22,444 nt of DNA, from contig CAKRQL010000022.1 of the NCBI GenBank assembly GCA_934393265.1, positions 1-22,444 of the forward strand. The letters are read 5' to 3'. Below the pieces are notes generated by a model that did not search any database, was not told the DNA's origin, and saw only the letters and a program-made list of their open reading frames with translations. This stretch comes from an uncultured Eubacteriales bacterium. GTDB taxonomy: Bacteria; Bacillota; Clostridia; Oscillospirales; CAG-272. Below, in pieces: positions 14,032-22,347 of the stretch (positions within the stretch are counted from its first letter, which is position 1; the number at the start of each line of letters is the position of its first letter). Made by a program: the position numbers and the translations under genes.

Positions 14032-16186
14032 GGCTCTGCCCTCCCTTCTCTGCTTCTTTCTTTTTCATGCGCGCTATACGGTCGGTTATTACCTCCGGGA
14101 CCCCGACCTTCGGCGCGTCGGGATGCAGGAGCCAGGTTGCGGCATAGTGCGTATCCGAGACGCGGAACATCGGCGGCTGATACTCAAAATCGACCTTAAG
14201 GGCGTATTTATTGCGCTCCGCAAATGCGTCTCCCTTCGGTGGGTAGATCATGTTCGGTGGGGTGCCGGGTATGGTATCGAGCTTATCCTGTGTATCAAGG
14301 TCTGGCATTGAGGACAGGAGCGCCCATGTATACGGGTGACGCGGGTCATAGAAAATGTCGTCCGCGGTGCCGTATTCAACTATCTTTCCGGCGTACATGA
14401 CGGCGATATCGTCCGCCATATTGGCGACGACGCCGAGGTCATGCGTTATGAATATTACAGAGAGCTTTCTCTCCGATTTCAGCTTGTTTATAAGCTCGAG
14501 TATCTGTGCCTGAATGGTGACATCAAGCGCCGTCGTCGGCTCATCGCATATCAGGACATCCGGGTTTGCAACAAGGGCTATCGCTATTACTATTCTCTGC
14601 CTCATTCCTCCGGAGAACTCAAAGGGATACTGATTGAAGCGGCGGCGCGGCTCATGAATACCGACCTCCTCCATAAGCTTTATCGCCTTTTCCTTTGCCA
14701 TTCTGCGGGTCACGCGGTAGACAACCTGCGACGCCTTTTCTTTCATGAAATCGACGACGCCAACAGCGCGGGCGGCAAAATCAATATTTTCGGAGGCGGC
14801 GATATACTCCGTATACTTCCGTTCAAGTCGGGAAATGACGGATATGATATCCTCGCGCAGGTCGTCAAGGTCATAGACCGATTTCGGAATTACCTTCCAG
14901 TCTATCTTCTTGCCTCGGGCAATAAGCCTCTCACGCCTTGCGGACTGGCGCGCGTATCTCTTCTCCTCTTTCGGGTTTGACCTCTCGCAGCTGAAGTATC
15001 GGATTATCGCCGTCTCGATAGCCGAGCGGAAAGTATATGCCACGTTATCCTTTGTTATTTCGAGGCGGTCTATCGAATCCTCCACCTTATCCGCGAGGAC
15101 GCGGGCGTAATGCAGAGCCTCTGCCCTCGAATGTGCCGAGGCAAAATACTCCTTTGCGGCGGCGAAATCCGGCAGGAGCGCCTTTTTCTTTTCAAGTGCA
15201 TTTTTATAGGAATACTCGACGGCGCGGCGCTCGTAATCAAGAAATTCAAGCATGAAGTTCTTATCAAGGTATTCAAGCGCCATTGCATTGAGCTCCGGAA
15301 CCGGCATCGACGTGACAACGGCGCCGGGGTTCTTCAGAAGATAATATCCGACGCGGAAGAAGTTCGGCTTTTCCTGTGCGTTTATTTCGCCGAGGAGCGA
15401 CTCAAGCTTACGAAGATACTCCACCGTCAGCTCCGGGAGTCTTTCATGGTCTGCCTTTTTTATGCGCTCTGCCTCGGATATTGCGGCAAATATGCGCGTA
15501 TCATAGGCGTGCGTGAGAAAGGGGTCGCGGATCTCCCTGAGCTTCGTGAAGCACTGTGAGAGAATGAAACGGAAGTCCACTTTCTGCCGCTTTTCGTACT
15601 TGAAGAGAAAGTCGTCTATCTCGGACGTGAGGTCTGCCGCCTTAGTCGCGGCGGTGTTGTATCTGTTCTCGTATTTATCCGCCTCGATATTGAAGCGGTC
15701 AAAGGTTGTGGTGAACTCAGCTATTCTTTCCGGTGGGAGCTCCGGGCAGGCAGCCTGCATATTCTCGCGAAGAAGCGCAAGAAGGCTGTTGAAATCCCGT
15801 CTCGCCTCGCGGCGGTTAGCCTTGTTTTTCAGAAGCATTGCCTCTGTTATCTGCTTGCCTATTTTTACTATGGGGTTCAGGGACGAGAGCGGGTCCTGGA
15901 ATATCATGGATATTTTGTCACCGCGGATGCTGTGCATTTCGTCCTCTTTGATTTTCAAGAGGTCTCTGCCGTCGTAGAGAATCTCTCCGCCCTCTACTAT
16001 CGCGTTTCCGGCGAGGATGCCGAGAATGGCGCGGGAGGTCACAGATTTTCCCGAGCCGGACTCTCCTACTATGGCAAGGGTCCTGCCCCGCTCAAGGTCG
16101 AAGGAGATGTTGCGCACCGCCTTTACGGTACCGTTTGCGGTACGGAAGGATATTTTAAGATTTTTTACTTCAAGTATTTTTTCCAT
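14024..16186 (-). CDS. oppD: Oligopeptide ABC transporter ATPase OppD, with a very large helical insertion
   Basis: OppD pairs with OppF beneath the OppBC channel. Motifs: Walker A GESGSGKS (41-48), Q-loop Gln97 in IFQDPLSSLNP, signature SGGMRQR (525-531), Walker B LICDEPTTALD (545-555) and H-loop His582. The product has 720 residues against about 330-350 for ordinary OppD. About 370 extra residues (roughly 125-495) sit between the Q-loop and the signature, within the helical subdomain. They are mostly predicted helix, rich in Lys, Arg, Glu and Ala. The C-terminal oligo_HPY region is present (PGTPPNMIYPPKG), but the positions usually occupied by cysteines are Asp, Asn and other residues. I start at ATG 16186 (GGAGG six bases upstream, one base after the oppC stop) and not at the open-frame Met at 16225. 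Confidence 0.93.
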   Translation of the reverse strand: MEKILEVKNLKISFRTANGTVKAVRNISFDLERGRTLAIVGESGSGKSVTSRAILGILAGNAIVEGGEILYDGRDLLKIKEDEMHSIRGDKISMIFQDPLSSLNPIVKIGKQITEAMLLKNKANRREARRDFNSLLALLRENMQAACPELPPERIAEFTTTFDRFNIEADKYENRYNTAATKAADLTSEIDDFLFKYEKRQKVDFRFILSQCFTKLREIRDPFLTHAYDTRIFAAISEAERIKKADHERLPELTVEYLRKLESLLGEINAQEKPNFFRVGYYLLKNPGAVVTSMPVPELNAMALEYLDKNFMLEFLDYERRAVEYSYKNALEKKKALLPDFAAAKEYFASAHSRAEALHYARVLADKVEDSIDRLEITKDNVAYTFRSAIETAIIRYFSCERSNPKEEKRYARQSARRERLIARGKKIDWKVIPKSVYDLDDLREDIISVISRLERKYTEYIAASENIDFAARAVGVVDFMKEKASQVVYRVTRRMAKEKAIKLMEEVGIHEPRRRFNQYPFEFSGGMRQRIVIAIALVANPDVLICDEPTTALDVTIQAQILELINKLKSERKLSVIFITHDLGVVANMADDIAVMYAGKIVEYGTADDIFYDPRHPYTWALLSSMPDLDTQDKLDTIPGTPPNMIYPPKGDAFAERNKYALKVDFEYQPPMFRVSDTHYAATWLLHPDAPKVGVPEVITDRIARMKKKEAEKGGQSHE

Positions 16187-16187
16187 A

Positions 16188-17756
16188 TCAATCCTCCACA
16201 CCGCGCAGCGACGGGTTGAACGCATCGCGCAGACCGTTTCCGAACAGGTTAAAGCAAATCATAAGAAGAGAGAGGACAAGCGCCGGGAAGAACATCAGAT
16301 GAGGGTAATTCGTCCATATACCGTTCGCGTCCGAGAGGAGAGTACCGAGAGAGGTCACCTCCGCGCTGCCGAGCTTTACTATACCGAGGTAGGATAGCAT
16401 ACTCTCCGAGCCTATTACGCCTGGGATAACAAGCGCGCAGGAGGTTATTATGGTACCCAGAGAATTCGGGAATATGTGCTTCCATATTATGCGGCTGTCC
16501 GACGCGCCGAGCGTGCGCGCAGCCATGACATACTCCTGATTTTTGAAGCGGTAGAACTGTGTTCTCACCCTCGCGGCAGTGCCTATCCACCCTGTCGCGA
16601 CGAAGGCGAACAGCAGGCTCGGCACCGCGCCGACCTTGGCGGCGAGGTGTATCTGGAAGAGGGTGGCGACGACTATGAACGGGACGCCGGAGAGAATATC
16701 CGACACGCGCTCAAGCACCATGTCACATGCGCCGCCGTAATAGCCCTCTATCGCGCCGTATATCGCGCCGATAACAAAGTTTATGAGCGAGACGCAGATG
16801 GCGACAAGGAGCGAGAGCTTTATACCTCCGGCGAGGCGGAGGCAAAGGTCATACCCTGCCGAGTCTGTACCGAAGAGATAATCCGGCTCGAAGCCGTTTA
16901 CGTATCTGTAATAGTTGTAGTAGAGGACACGCACCTTATACTGTGCGGTCTCGGCGTTTCCGCCGCCGGTATATGCCCAGTAGCGCGCGTTTCCGTTCTC
17001 GTCGCGCAGGTAGTTGTCAACGAGGGTCATATTGTCGGAGTAGGATATTTCCCTGCCCGACTCATCAACCGCGGCACCACGCGAATCGGCTTTATACCAC
17101 ACATTCGCATCCGGGTCACTCTTTATATCGTTATAATCGCTGACAAGCGGATAGAGCACCTGTATCCCGGTCTTCTCCTGCCATGCGAGAATCTTTGCGT
17201 ACTCTGCCTGCTCTACATCCTTATAGAAAAAGCCGACCTCGAGGTAGACGTTCACGCGGCTGGGGAAATTTCTCAACTCGTTTTTCGCCGGGTCAAGGTA
17301 GGTAACGGGGTCACCTATCTTCATCATAGGCTGAAATTCGTTTGCAAGCCCGTCGGCGAGGGATATTTTACCTGTTCCGTTCTTATCCGCGGCGGCTATT
17401 CCGATAGCTACCGTCTTTATAAGTCCCGCCTCGGAGAAGACGCGCGACGCGCCGCCGTCGGCAATGCCGATATTTGAAAGCGCGTGACTCCACGGCGCTT
17501 TTTTCTTGTAAAGGGTATCAATAAAGCTCGCGTCATATCTGGTATTAACGAGCGGGGCGATAAATGCAAAGAGAACTATTATGATTATTATGCAGGCGGC
17601 GGCGACCGAGGCGCGGTTCTTGCGGAAGCGGCGCCATGCGTCATGGAAATAGCCGATCGGCTTATCCTCGAACTTTTTATCCGACATGCGCCCGTCGTTT
17701 CCGACGAGGACAAGCTCGCTCTTCGGGATTGAGTTTATATCAATTTTTTTCGACAT
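16188..17756 (-). CDS. oppC: Oligopeptide ABC transporter permease OppC, with a large extracytoplasmic insertion
   Basis: OppC is one of two inner permease subunits. The N-terminal cytoplasmic segment (1-49) is followed by TM1 (about 50-70). The second part, from YLFGTDSAGYD (293-303), carries five further helices and the coupling EAA loop EYVMAARTLGASDSRIIWKH (408-427). Typical OppC has about 300 residues; this one has 522. About 200 extra residues (roughly 80-285) lie between TM1 and the GTD motif on the outer face. They contain many aromatic residues and no Cys, for example YLEVGFFYKDVEQAEY, QEKTGIQVLYPLVSDY and KVRVLYYNYYRYVNG. This domain faces the binding-protein side. The ATG at 17756 comes one base after the oppB stop, with GGGGGAG upstream. 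Confidence 0.94.
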   Translation of the reverse strand: MSKKIDINSIPKSELVLVGNDGRMSDKKFEDKPIGYFHDAWRRFRKNRASVAAACIIIIIVLFAFIAPLVNTRYDASFIDTLYKKKAPWSHALSNIGIADGGASRVFSEAGLIKTVAIGIAAADKNGTGKISLADGLANEFQPMMKIGDPVTYLDPAKNELRNFPSRVNVYLEVGFFYKDVEQAEYAKILAWQEKTGIQVLYPLVSDYNDIKSDPDANVWYKADSRGAAVDESGREISYSDNMTLVDNYLRDENGNARYWAYTGGGNAETAQYKVRVLYYNYYRYVNGFEPDYLFGTDSAGYDLCLRLAGGIKLSLLVAICVSLINFVIGAIYGAIEGYYGGACDMVLERVSDILSGVPFIVVATLFQIHLAAKVGAVPSLLFAFVATGWIGTAARVRTQFYRFKNQEYVMAARTLGASDSRIIWKHIFPNSLGTIITSCALVIPGVIGSESMLSYLGIVKLGSAEVTSLGTLLSDANGIWTNYPHLMFFPALVLSLLMICFNLFGNGLRDAFNPSLRGVED

Positions 17757-17757
17757 A

Positions 17758-18717
17758 TTATCTCTCCCCCATTCTTATTCTCGGGTCTATGAACCCGTAG
17801 CTTATATCAACGATTATTCCGGCGAGAAGGCTGACAAATGTATAGAACACGCTGTCCATCATGAAAACGTCGTAATCAAGCTGCTGTATCGATTTGACGT
17901 ACAGCTGACCTACTCCGGGTATTGAGAATATCTGCTCTATTATCATGGAGCCGCCGAGGATGCCTATAAATGAGGATATTATCATCGGGAGGATAGGCAC
18001 CATCGCGTTTTTCAATGCGTGGCGGGTCGTCGCCTGTGCGCGGGTCAATCCCTTTGTTCTTGCGAGGAGCATATAATCGGAGGTCAGCGTCTCGGTAAGC
18101 TCCGCGCGGGTGAAGCGGCAGAGCCCGGCTATCTCGCCGAACGAAAGCGCCATCACGGGAAGTATCATGCTCACAAACATGGTCCACGAGAACCACGAGC
18201 CTCCCGCGTCTGCGAGCGATTTTATTTTCAGCGGGAACCATCCGAGCTTGAAATAGAAAAGGTACTGCACGATAAAAGCGTAAACATAGCTCGGGACGGA
18301 GACGAAGAGCATAACAAGCGTGCTTATCACAGAGTCCTGCCATTTATTCTTCTTTATCGCCGCGAACACGCCGAGGGCAATGCCAAACGGGATGGATATA
18401 AGAAGCGAATACAGGTTTACAAGGACAGTAGCAAGAAGCTTACTCGTCAGAAGATCCCACGCCGGGGTGGCAAAGGATATACTCCACGAGGTGCCGAAGT
18501 CCCACGCCGTTACTATATTCTTAAGGTAGAGGCCGTATTGCACTATCAGCGGCTTATTATAGCCGAGCGCCTCCCACCGAGCCTCGATTATCTCCGCCTG
18601 TTTTTTATCCGTCGGCATCTCGCGCGGGAGCATCCTGATAAGCATAAAGCATATTGTCATTATGACAAACAGCGTGAAGAGCATCAGGAGCACTCTTTTC
18701 AGTACGTATTTTCCCAT
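17758..18717 (-). CDS. oppB: Oligopeptide ABC transporter permease OppB
   Basis: OppB is the other permease subunit. The 319-residue length is normal, and the six-helix DPP-type architecture is intact: TM1 about 8-27, a periplasm-side segment with WEALGYNKPLIVQYGLYLKN, and five further helices. The EAA coupling loop is SDYMLLARTKGLTRAQATTR (about 217-236). Unlike its partners it has no insertion. The frame is open to 18777, but the start is ATG 18717 because AAGGAG stands seven bases before it; upstream Met codons lack a good site. The gene is separated from oppA by 221 nt with two stable hairpins, and from oppC by one base. Confidence 0.95.
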   Translation of the reverse strand: MGKYVLKRVLLMLFTLFVIMTICFMLIRMLPREMPTDKKQAEIIEARWEALGYNKPLIVQYGLYLKNIVTAWDFGTSWSISFATPAWDLLTSKLLATVLVNLYSLLISIPFGIALGVFAAIKKNKWQDSVISTLVMLFVSVPSYVYAFIVQYLFYFKLGWFPLKIKSLADAGGSWFSWTMFVSMILPVMALSFGEIAGLCRFTRAELTETLTSDYMLLARTKGLTRAQATTRHALKNAMVPILPMIISSFIGILGGSMIIEQIFSIPGVGQLYVKSIQQLDYDVFMMDSVFYTFVSLLAGIIVDISYGFIDPRIRMGER

Positions 18718-18845
18718 CTCGGGTCTCCTTAACATGTTATTTGTTTCTTTTTCCGGAAAGTATACACATATATGCACTCGGTATATTATGTATACACTTA
18801 CCTGAAGAAGAAAGCATAAAATAAAAGTCTCTATAATATGGGGAC

Positions 18846-18928
18846 GAGCAGAGGGGCGAAAATACCCCTCTGCTCTGGTGACTGACTGCCGTATTGTCAG
18901 AGCTGAGCTCTGTGCTTTTACGGCAGTC
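18846..18928 (-). other. Two stable stem-loops between oppA and oppB
   Basis: Read on the minus strand after the oppA stop, the first hairpin has arms 18919-18928 and 18884-18893 (10 bp perfect), with an inner CAGAGC/GCTCTG helix at 18898-18912. The second has perfect 11-bp arms 18865-18875 and 18846-18856 with an 8-nt loop. No U tract follows the second, so it is probably not a simple terminator. Such intercistronic stems commonly protect the 3' end of binding-protein mRNA and give more oppA than permease transcript; that role here is inference. Confidence 0.75.
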
Positions 18929-18938
18929 CAGCCGTTTT

Positions 18939-21419
18939 TTATTCGTACTTCAGCGTACCGTTCTGGGACCTGACATAATCAGCCCACTCTGCATCGGTAT
19001 AGTTGTATTTCAGAAGTCTGAAGCCGCCAAAATCGTACATTATGTTGTAGGTCTCGGTGTAGTAGCTTGCCTGATAGCCCATAAGGAAGCAGGCAGTCGT
19101 ACCGGCGAGGGGTATTCTGTAGTACTTCTTCAGGAACTCTTCCTCAAGAGTTGCGGTGACGAAGAGCTTTACTTTGAAGCTCTCATTTGCGAGGTCGCCG
19201 CTGCCGATAAGCGCGTTCGACCAATCCTTCCACGTCTTGGTGAGCTCTCTGCCGTCCGGAAGAGTTATGGTGAGCTTCTCGGTCGCAGGATCCCAGCACT
19301 TCGCCTCGTTGATTTTGTACTGATCAGAGTCGCAGTAAACCTGGAAGTTACGGAACGGGTAGAACGCCGCGCCGCCCCATGCGCCGAAGCCTATCGCATA
19401 GTTACCCCTTTCGCCGACATCGCCATAGCGGTCATCAAGGCTTCCGAGCGGCTCAAGAGTGAGCTTACCGAAGCCGGAGCCATCAAGCGCTGCATTCAGG
19501 AAGTTCTCTATCGACTTGCACTGTGCCTGGGTCGCCGTATCGACAGGTCCCTTTGCCCATGCTATGCGGATCTTGATATTCTCGCCGGCAGTGTAGAGAC
19601 CTGCCGCAACAAGCTCATCGCACGCGGTCTTCATAAGAGCCTTTGCCTCTGTGAGGTTATAGCCGTTTATGGACTTATAAGCCTCCTCGAGCGTCTTGTA
19701 TATCTCGTGCTCGCCGTACTTTACGCCGTAGAGGTTACAGATAGCCTGCATAGCCTCCTCGGACGAACGGTAAGAGGAGTTCGGGTCGTTATAGACATCG
19801 TAGAAGTAGAGGTTGTTCAGGATAGCATATGCGGGCTTGTAACCGGATGTGGTCTTTACCCACTCTGCTCTGTTGATTGCAAGGCTCATCGCCTTACGGA
19901 AGTTATGGTTGGAAAGAACGACGCTGTTCTTGTTATCGTCTGCCTTTGCGTCGAGCTTCTTCAGATCTTCAACATTGGTATTGAAGAAGAAGGACATCGT
20001 GTAGGTCTCGTCAACCTTGTAAAGGCGCTTTGAGTTCGCATAGGTAAGAAGGTCATCAGCCGACGGAGTCCACTCTGTGAGCTCGCCCTTCAGGAATAGC
20101 TGTTTTGCCGCGTCATCCGTCACGACGTCGATGACTATCTTTGTCGTCTGATACTGCTGTCTGTACTCTCCGTCAACCTTGAATTTCGTGGTAGAGGTCA
20201 GAGAGCCGTCCTCGTTCTTTGTCCAGCCGTACCAGTTCTCGTTCTGGACGAACACCATCTGCTTGTCTGCCTCGTAGGACGCAATTCTATAGGGTCCGTA
20301 AGACTTATATGTCTCGGCGCTGGTACCGTAAGTGGTGGTGATAAGCTCGCCGCCGGTCTTCTTGCAAGACTCGTAGAGCTTCTCGTAAACAAGCCACGTG
20401 GATGTGCAGGAGGTCAAGAAGTAGTTGAGCTCCTGTGCGGTCTGGCAGACATAGTGAAGTGTGTAATCGTCCACCTTGTAGAGACCGACGGTCCCGTAAT
20501 CGACCTCGGCGCCGACCTCGCCGGCGTTAACGAAAAGTGCCTCCTTGAAGAGGTCATCCGAGTAGCCCGCATCGAAGAGCGCAAGCGCAGCTGTGACAAG
20601 GCGTTTCGCAGGCTCAAGAAGCTCAGCGGTAATCTTCGTGTATCCGTAAGTATTCGCCGCATCCGCCAGTGCCTTGTAATCCTCATCGGTACCTGCACCG
20701 TGCTTGGTATGAAGCTCTTTGAGCGTATAAGAGCAAAGAGTCATGCCTTCCGAGGTAAGGTTTATATAAACGTTACCTGCCGCTATTCCGGCTGCAAGAT
20801 CGTAGCTGTAATCCGGTGTATCTCCATCCCCGTACTTAGGAACCATATTGGAGTATATCGGAGCGCCGGAGTTGTAGTACGCAAGCGCACCGGCAAGTGC
20901 CGACTCACCGCTGATATAGAGGTTCGCACGGTAGTTTCTCATCTTGGGGTTGAGAAGCTGCTTCATGGAGTAGATGTAGGTGTCGGCATTTATTACCGTG
21001 CCATCCTCCCACTTCGCATCCGGATTGAGCTTTATCTCAAACACGAAGTTTGAATTTGTGTCACCCACGCTCTGTCCTGCCGGAAGAGTGACGCCGTACT
21101 TTGTGAGATCGCCCTTGTTGTCTGCGGTTACATCCTTTACCGACGTAGCCATCTCATAGACCCACTGATAGATACCCTTTTTGGTATCGAGAGCGGAAAG
21201 GTCAACAAACCCGGGCTCTGTGTAAGTGTGAATCGCCGAGGCGGAATTTTCCTCCCAAGTGTGGGAATTCCAGTTTGTCGAAAGAGCCGAAGAATAACCT
21301 CTGTAGGTATACTCGGCTGCCGCTTTGGTCTTCGGATCATCCTTGCAGGCGGCGAAGAGCGACACCGCGGTGCAAAGAAGAAGAACGAGCGCAACGGCTT
21401 TCAAAATGTTCTTTTTCAT
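18939..21419 (-). CDS. oppA: Oligopeptide-binding lipoprotein OppA (SBP_bac_5 family), enlarged
   Basis: This is the extracellular solute receptor of the transporter. Residues 1-24 form a lipoprotein signal ending LFAAC, with Cys25 the lipidated residue. SBP_bac_5 features are present: FVFEIKLNPDAKWEDGTVIN near 125-144, SMKQLLNPKMRN near 151-162, KVDDYTLHYV (315-324), YGPYRIASYEADKQMVFVQN (374-393), NFRKAMSLAINRAEW (506-520) and a C-terminal lobe. With 826 residues it is well above the usual 520-600. One clear extra segment (about 187-310) lies between the first lobe and the KVDDYTLHY strand, and others are spread through the C-terminal half. The start is ATG with AGGAGGG five bases before it. 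It is the first gene of the operon, with a leader of more than 100 nt. The ligand is unknown, and a non-peptide ligand cannot be excluded. Confidence 0.93.
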   Translation of the reverse strand: MKKNILKAVALVLLLCTAVSLFAACKDDPKTKAAAEYTYRGYSSALSTNWNSHTWEENSASAIHTYTEPGFVDLSALDTKKGIYQWVYEMATSVKDVTADNKGDLTKYGVTLPAGQSVGDTNSNFVFEIKLNPDAKWEDGTVINADTYIYSMKQLLNPKMRNYRANLYISGESALAGALAYYNSGAPIYSNMVPKYGDGDTPDYSYDLAAGIAAGNVYINLTSEGMTLCSYTLKELHTKHGAGTDEDYKALADAANTYGYTKITAELLEPAKRLVTAALALFDAGYSDDLFKEALFVNAGEVGAEVDYGTVGLYKVDDYTLHYVCQTAQELNYFLTSCTSTWLVYEKLYESCKKTGGELITTTYGTSAETYKSYGPYRIASYEADKQMVFVQNENWYGWTKNEDGSLTSTTKFKVDGEYRQQYQTTKIVIDVVTDDAAKQLFLKGELTEWTPSADDLLTYANSKRLYKVDETYTMSFFFNTNVEDLKKLDAKADDNKNSVVLSNHNFRKAMSLAINRAEWVKTTSGYKPAYAILNNLYFYDVYNDPNSSYRSSEEAMQAICNLYGVKYGEHEIYKTLEEAYKSINGYNLTEAKALMKTACDELVAAGLYTAGENIKIRIAWAKGPVDTATQAQCKSIENFLNAALDGSGFGKLTLEPLGSLDDRYGDVGERGNYAIGFGAWGGAAFYPFRNFQVYCDSDQYKINEAKCWDPATEKLTITLPDGRELTKTWKDWSNALIGSGDLANESFKVKLFVTATLEEEFLKKYYRIPLAGTTACFLMGYQASYYTETYNIMYDFGGFRLLKYNYTDAEWADYVRSQNGTLKYE

Positions 21420-21440
21420 GTTTCCCTCCTGATGTAGAAT

Positions 21441-21468
21441 TTATGTTAGAAAAATAACATTAACATAA
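21441..21468. repeat. Inverted repeat in the oppA leader
   Basis: TTATGTTA (21441-21448) and TAACATAA (21461-21468) are perfect inverted arms around 12 nt, ending 22 bases before the oppA start on the minus strand. It could be an operator or an AT-rich RNA hairpin near the ribosome site. Confidence 0.6.
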
Positions 21469-21547
21469 GTGTATTAGTACCCGCACGGGGATATGAGAAA
21501 AGCTCATCATCGTCTCACTACCGAAGCCCGTATGAAAAGTTTACACC

Positions 21548-21556
21548 ATATTAGCA
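21548..21556 (-). promoter_or_regulatory. Possible extended -10 of the oppA operon promoter
   Basis: TGC followed by TAATAT on the minus strand, about 130 nt before the oppA ATG. No good -35 lies 17 nt upstream, so this is a weak call; regulation by an activator would fit. Confidence 0.35.
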
Positions 21557-22133
21557 CAGAAAATCCGCAAGATTATGATTTATCTCAAATTGTGATGTAT
21601 TTTTATGAATTTTCCGGTTGACGGGTAAAAACGACGGTGTTCCGGTGTATTTTTGTGTCGGAAGAAACTGTTCCGCGCTCTTTTGCGCTTGACGCAGTCT
21701 GAGGCAGTGAAATACGCATTACTTTAGCTTTCAAAAGTGCTTTTGAATTTTTTCTGTCGAATTTATTATTATCGAATATATGCGACTCATGGCTCACGTG
21801 TGTCGAACTCTACCTTTAATTATATGATATGCGGGCGTATATTAATACTGTTGAGGCAAATTTCTGGGTATTGCGACGTTTTCTGTTGTTTTCATCTATT
21901 GCGTCGTGATAAGCAGCTTTTTGAATAAACCATGACATTAAAATTCATTTCGTGCTTTTCGCACTTCATAACAGCATGTATGAGAAAACTTAATATATCC
22001 ATTAAAAACCGTTATATATGACTATATCCGTGATGTAAGGTTTTTACACATACGGAGCTGCGGCGGGGTGTTTTACTTGTTGTTTTCAACAAAAATACGG
22101 CGTTATTTTAGTGAAGTCGCCGAAATGGGCGGT
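21557..22133. other. AT-rich stretch without a convincing gene
   Basis: About 580 nt with only short open frames that lack ribosome sites (for example 60-odd residue frames near 21603-21797 and 21737-21928). It contains a near-palindrome (21730-21747) and a perfect 6-bp hairpin (22077-22092). The composition is clearly more AT-rich than the genes to the left. I see no RNA gene that I can name. Confidence 0.6.
21730..21747. repeat. Near-perfect palindrome in the noncoding stretch
   Basis: TTCAAAAG and CTTTTGAA flank a TG centre. Symmetric sites of this size are typical of dimeric regulators, but no gene start lies close by. Confidence 0.4.
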
Positions 22134-22162
22134 TTGAAAATTTTATTTTTATTCGCTATAAT
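22134..22162 (+). promoter_or_regulatory. Near-consensus sigma-A promoter with no assigned gene
   Basis: TTGAAA (22134-22139), a 17-nt spacer and a perfect TATAAT (22157-22162). Transcription would start near 22169 and run towards the right edge. No substantial reading frame follows. Confidence 0.65.
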
Positions 22163-22168
22163 GGAATA

Positions 22169-22288
22169 TATATTCATTATGTGCGGATAAATATTCACGC
22201 CGGTGGGCGGTTATTTATGTTAGAAAAACAAATGGCGGGGGCGCATAAGAAAAAAGTAGCTACCCCCGACAAGTATTATTGTTTTTTT
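22169..22288 (+). ncRNA. Putative short transcript of unknown type
   Basis: The interval lies between the orphan promoter and a T7 run at 22282-22288. It contains a GC stem (CGGGGG 22236-22241 with CCCCCG 22263-22268) and a small ACAA/TTGT helix directly before the Ts. It also encodes a possible 30-residue peptide from ATG 22218 to a TGA at 22308-22310, which would run past the T tract. I cannot match it to a known RNA family. It may be a small RNA, a peptide gene or a leader for something outside the window. Confidence 0.3.
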
Positions 22289-22347
22289 CCAACGCTTATG
22301 ATATTTTGATGCTTATATATAGCAGATAGGAGTAGGCGCGGGAAAAA

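Noticed and set aside
16187..16225. Longer N-terminus for OppD
   Set aside because: It would overlap the oppC C-terminus and add a basic extension foreign to the family, while the ATG at 16186 has GGAGG at ideal spacing.
16476..17477. 333-residue open frame on the plus strand
   Set aside because: It is antisense to oppC and has no recognisable domain or ribosome site.
18718..18777. Longer N-terminus for OppB
   Set aside because: The strong AAGGAG is placed for the ATG at 18717; upstream Met codons lack a site and add a non-family extension.
18894..20033. 379-residue open frame on the plus strand
   Set aside because: It is antisense to oppA, whose family identity is certain, and it starts within the oppA-oppB hairpins.
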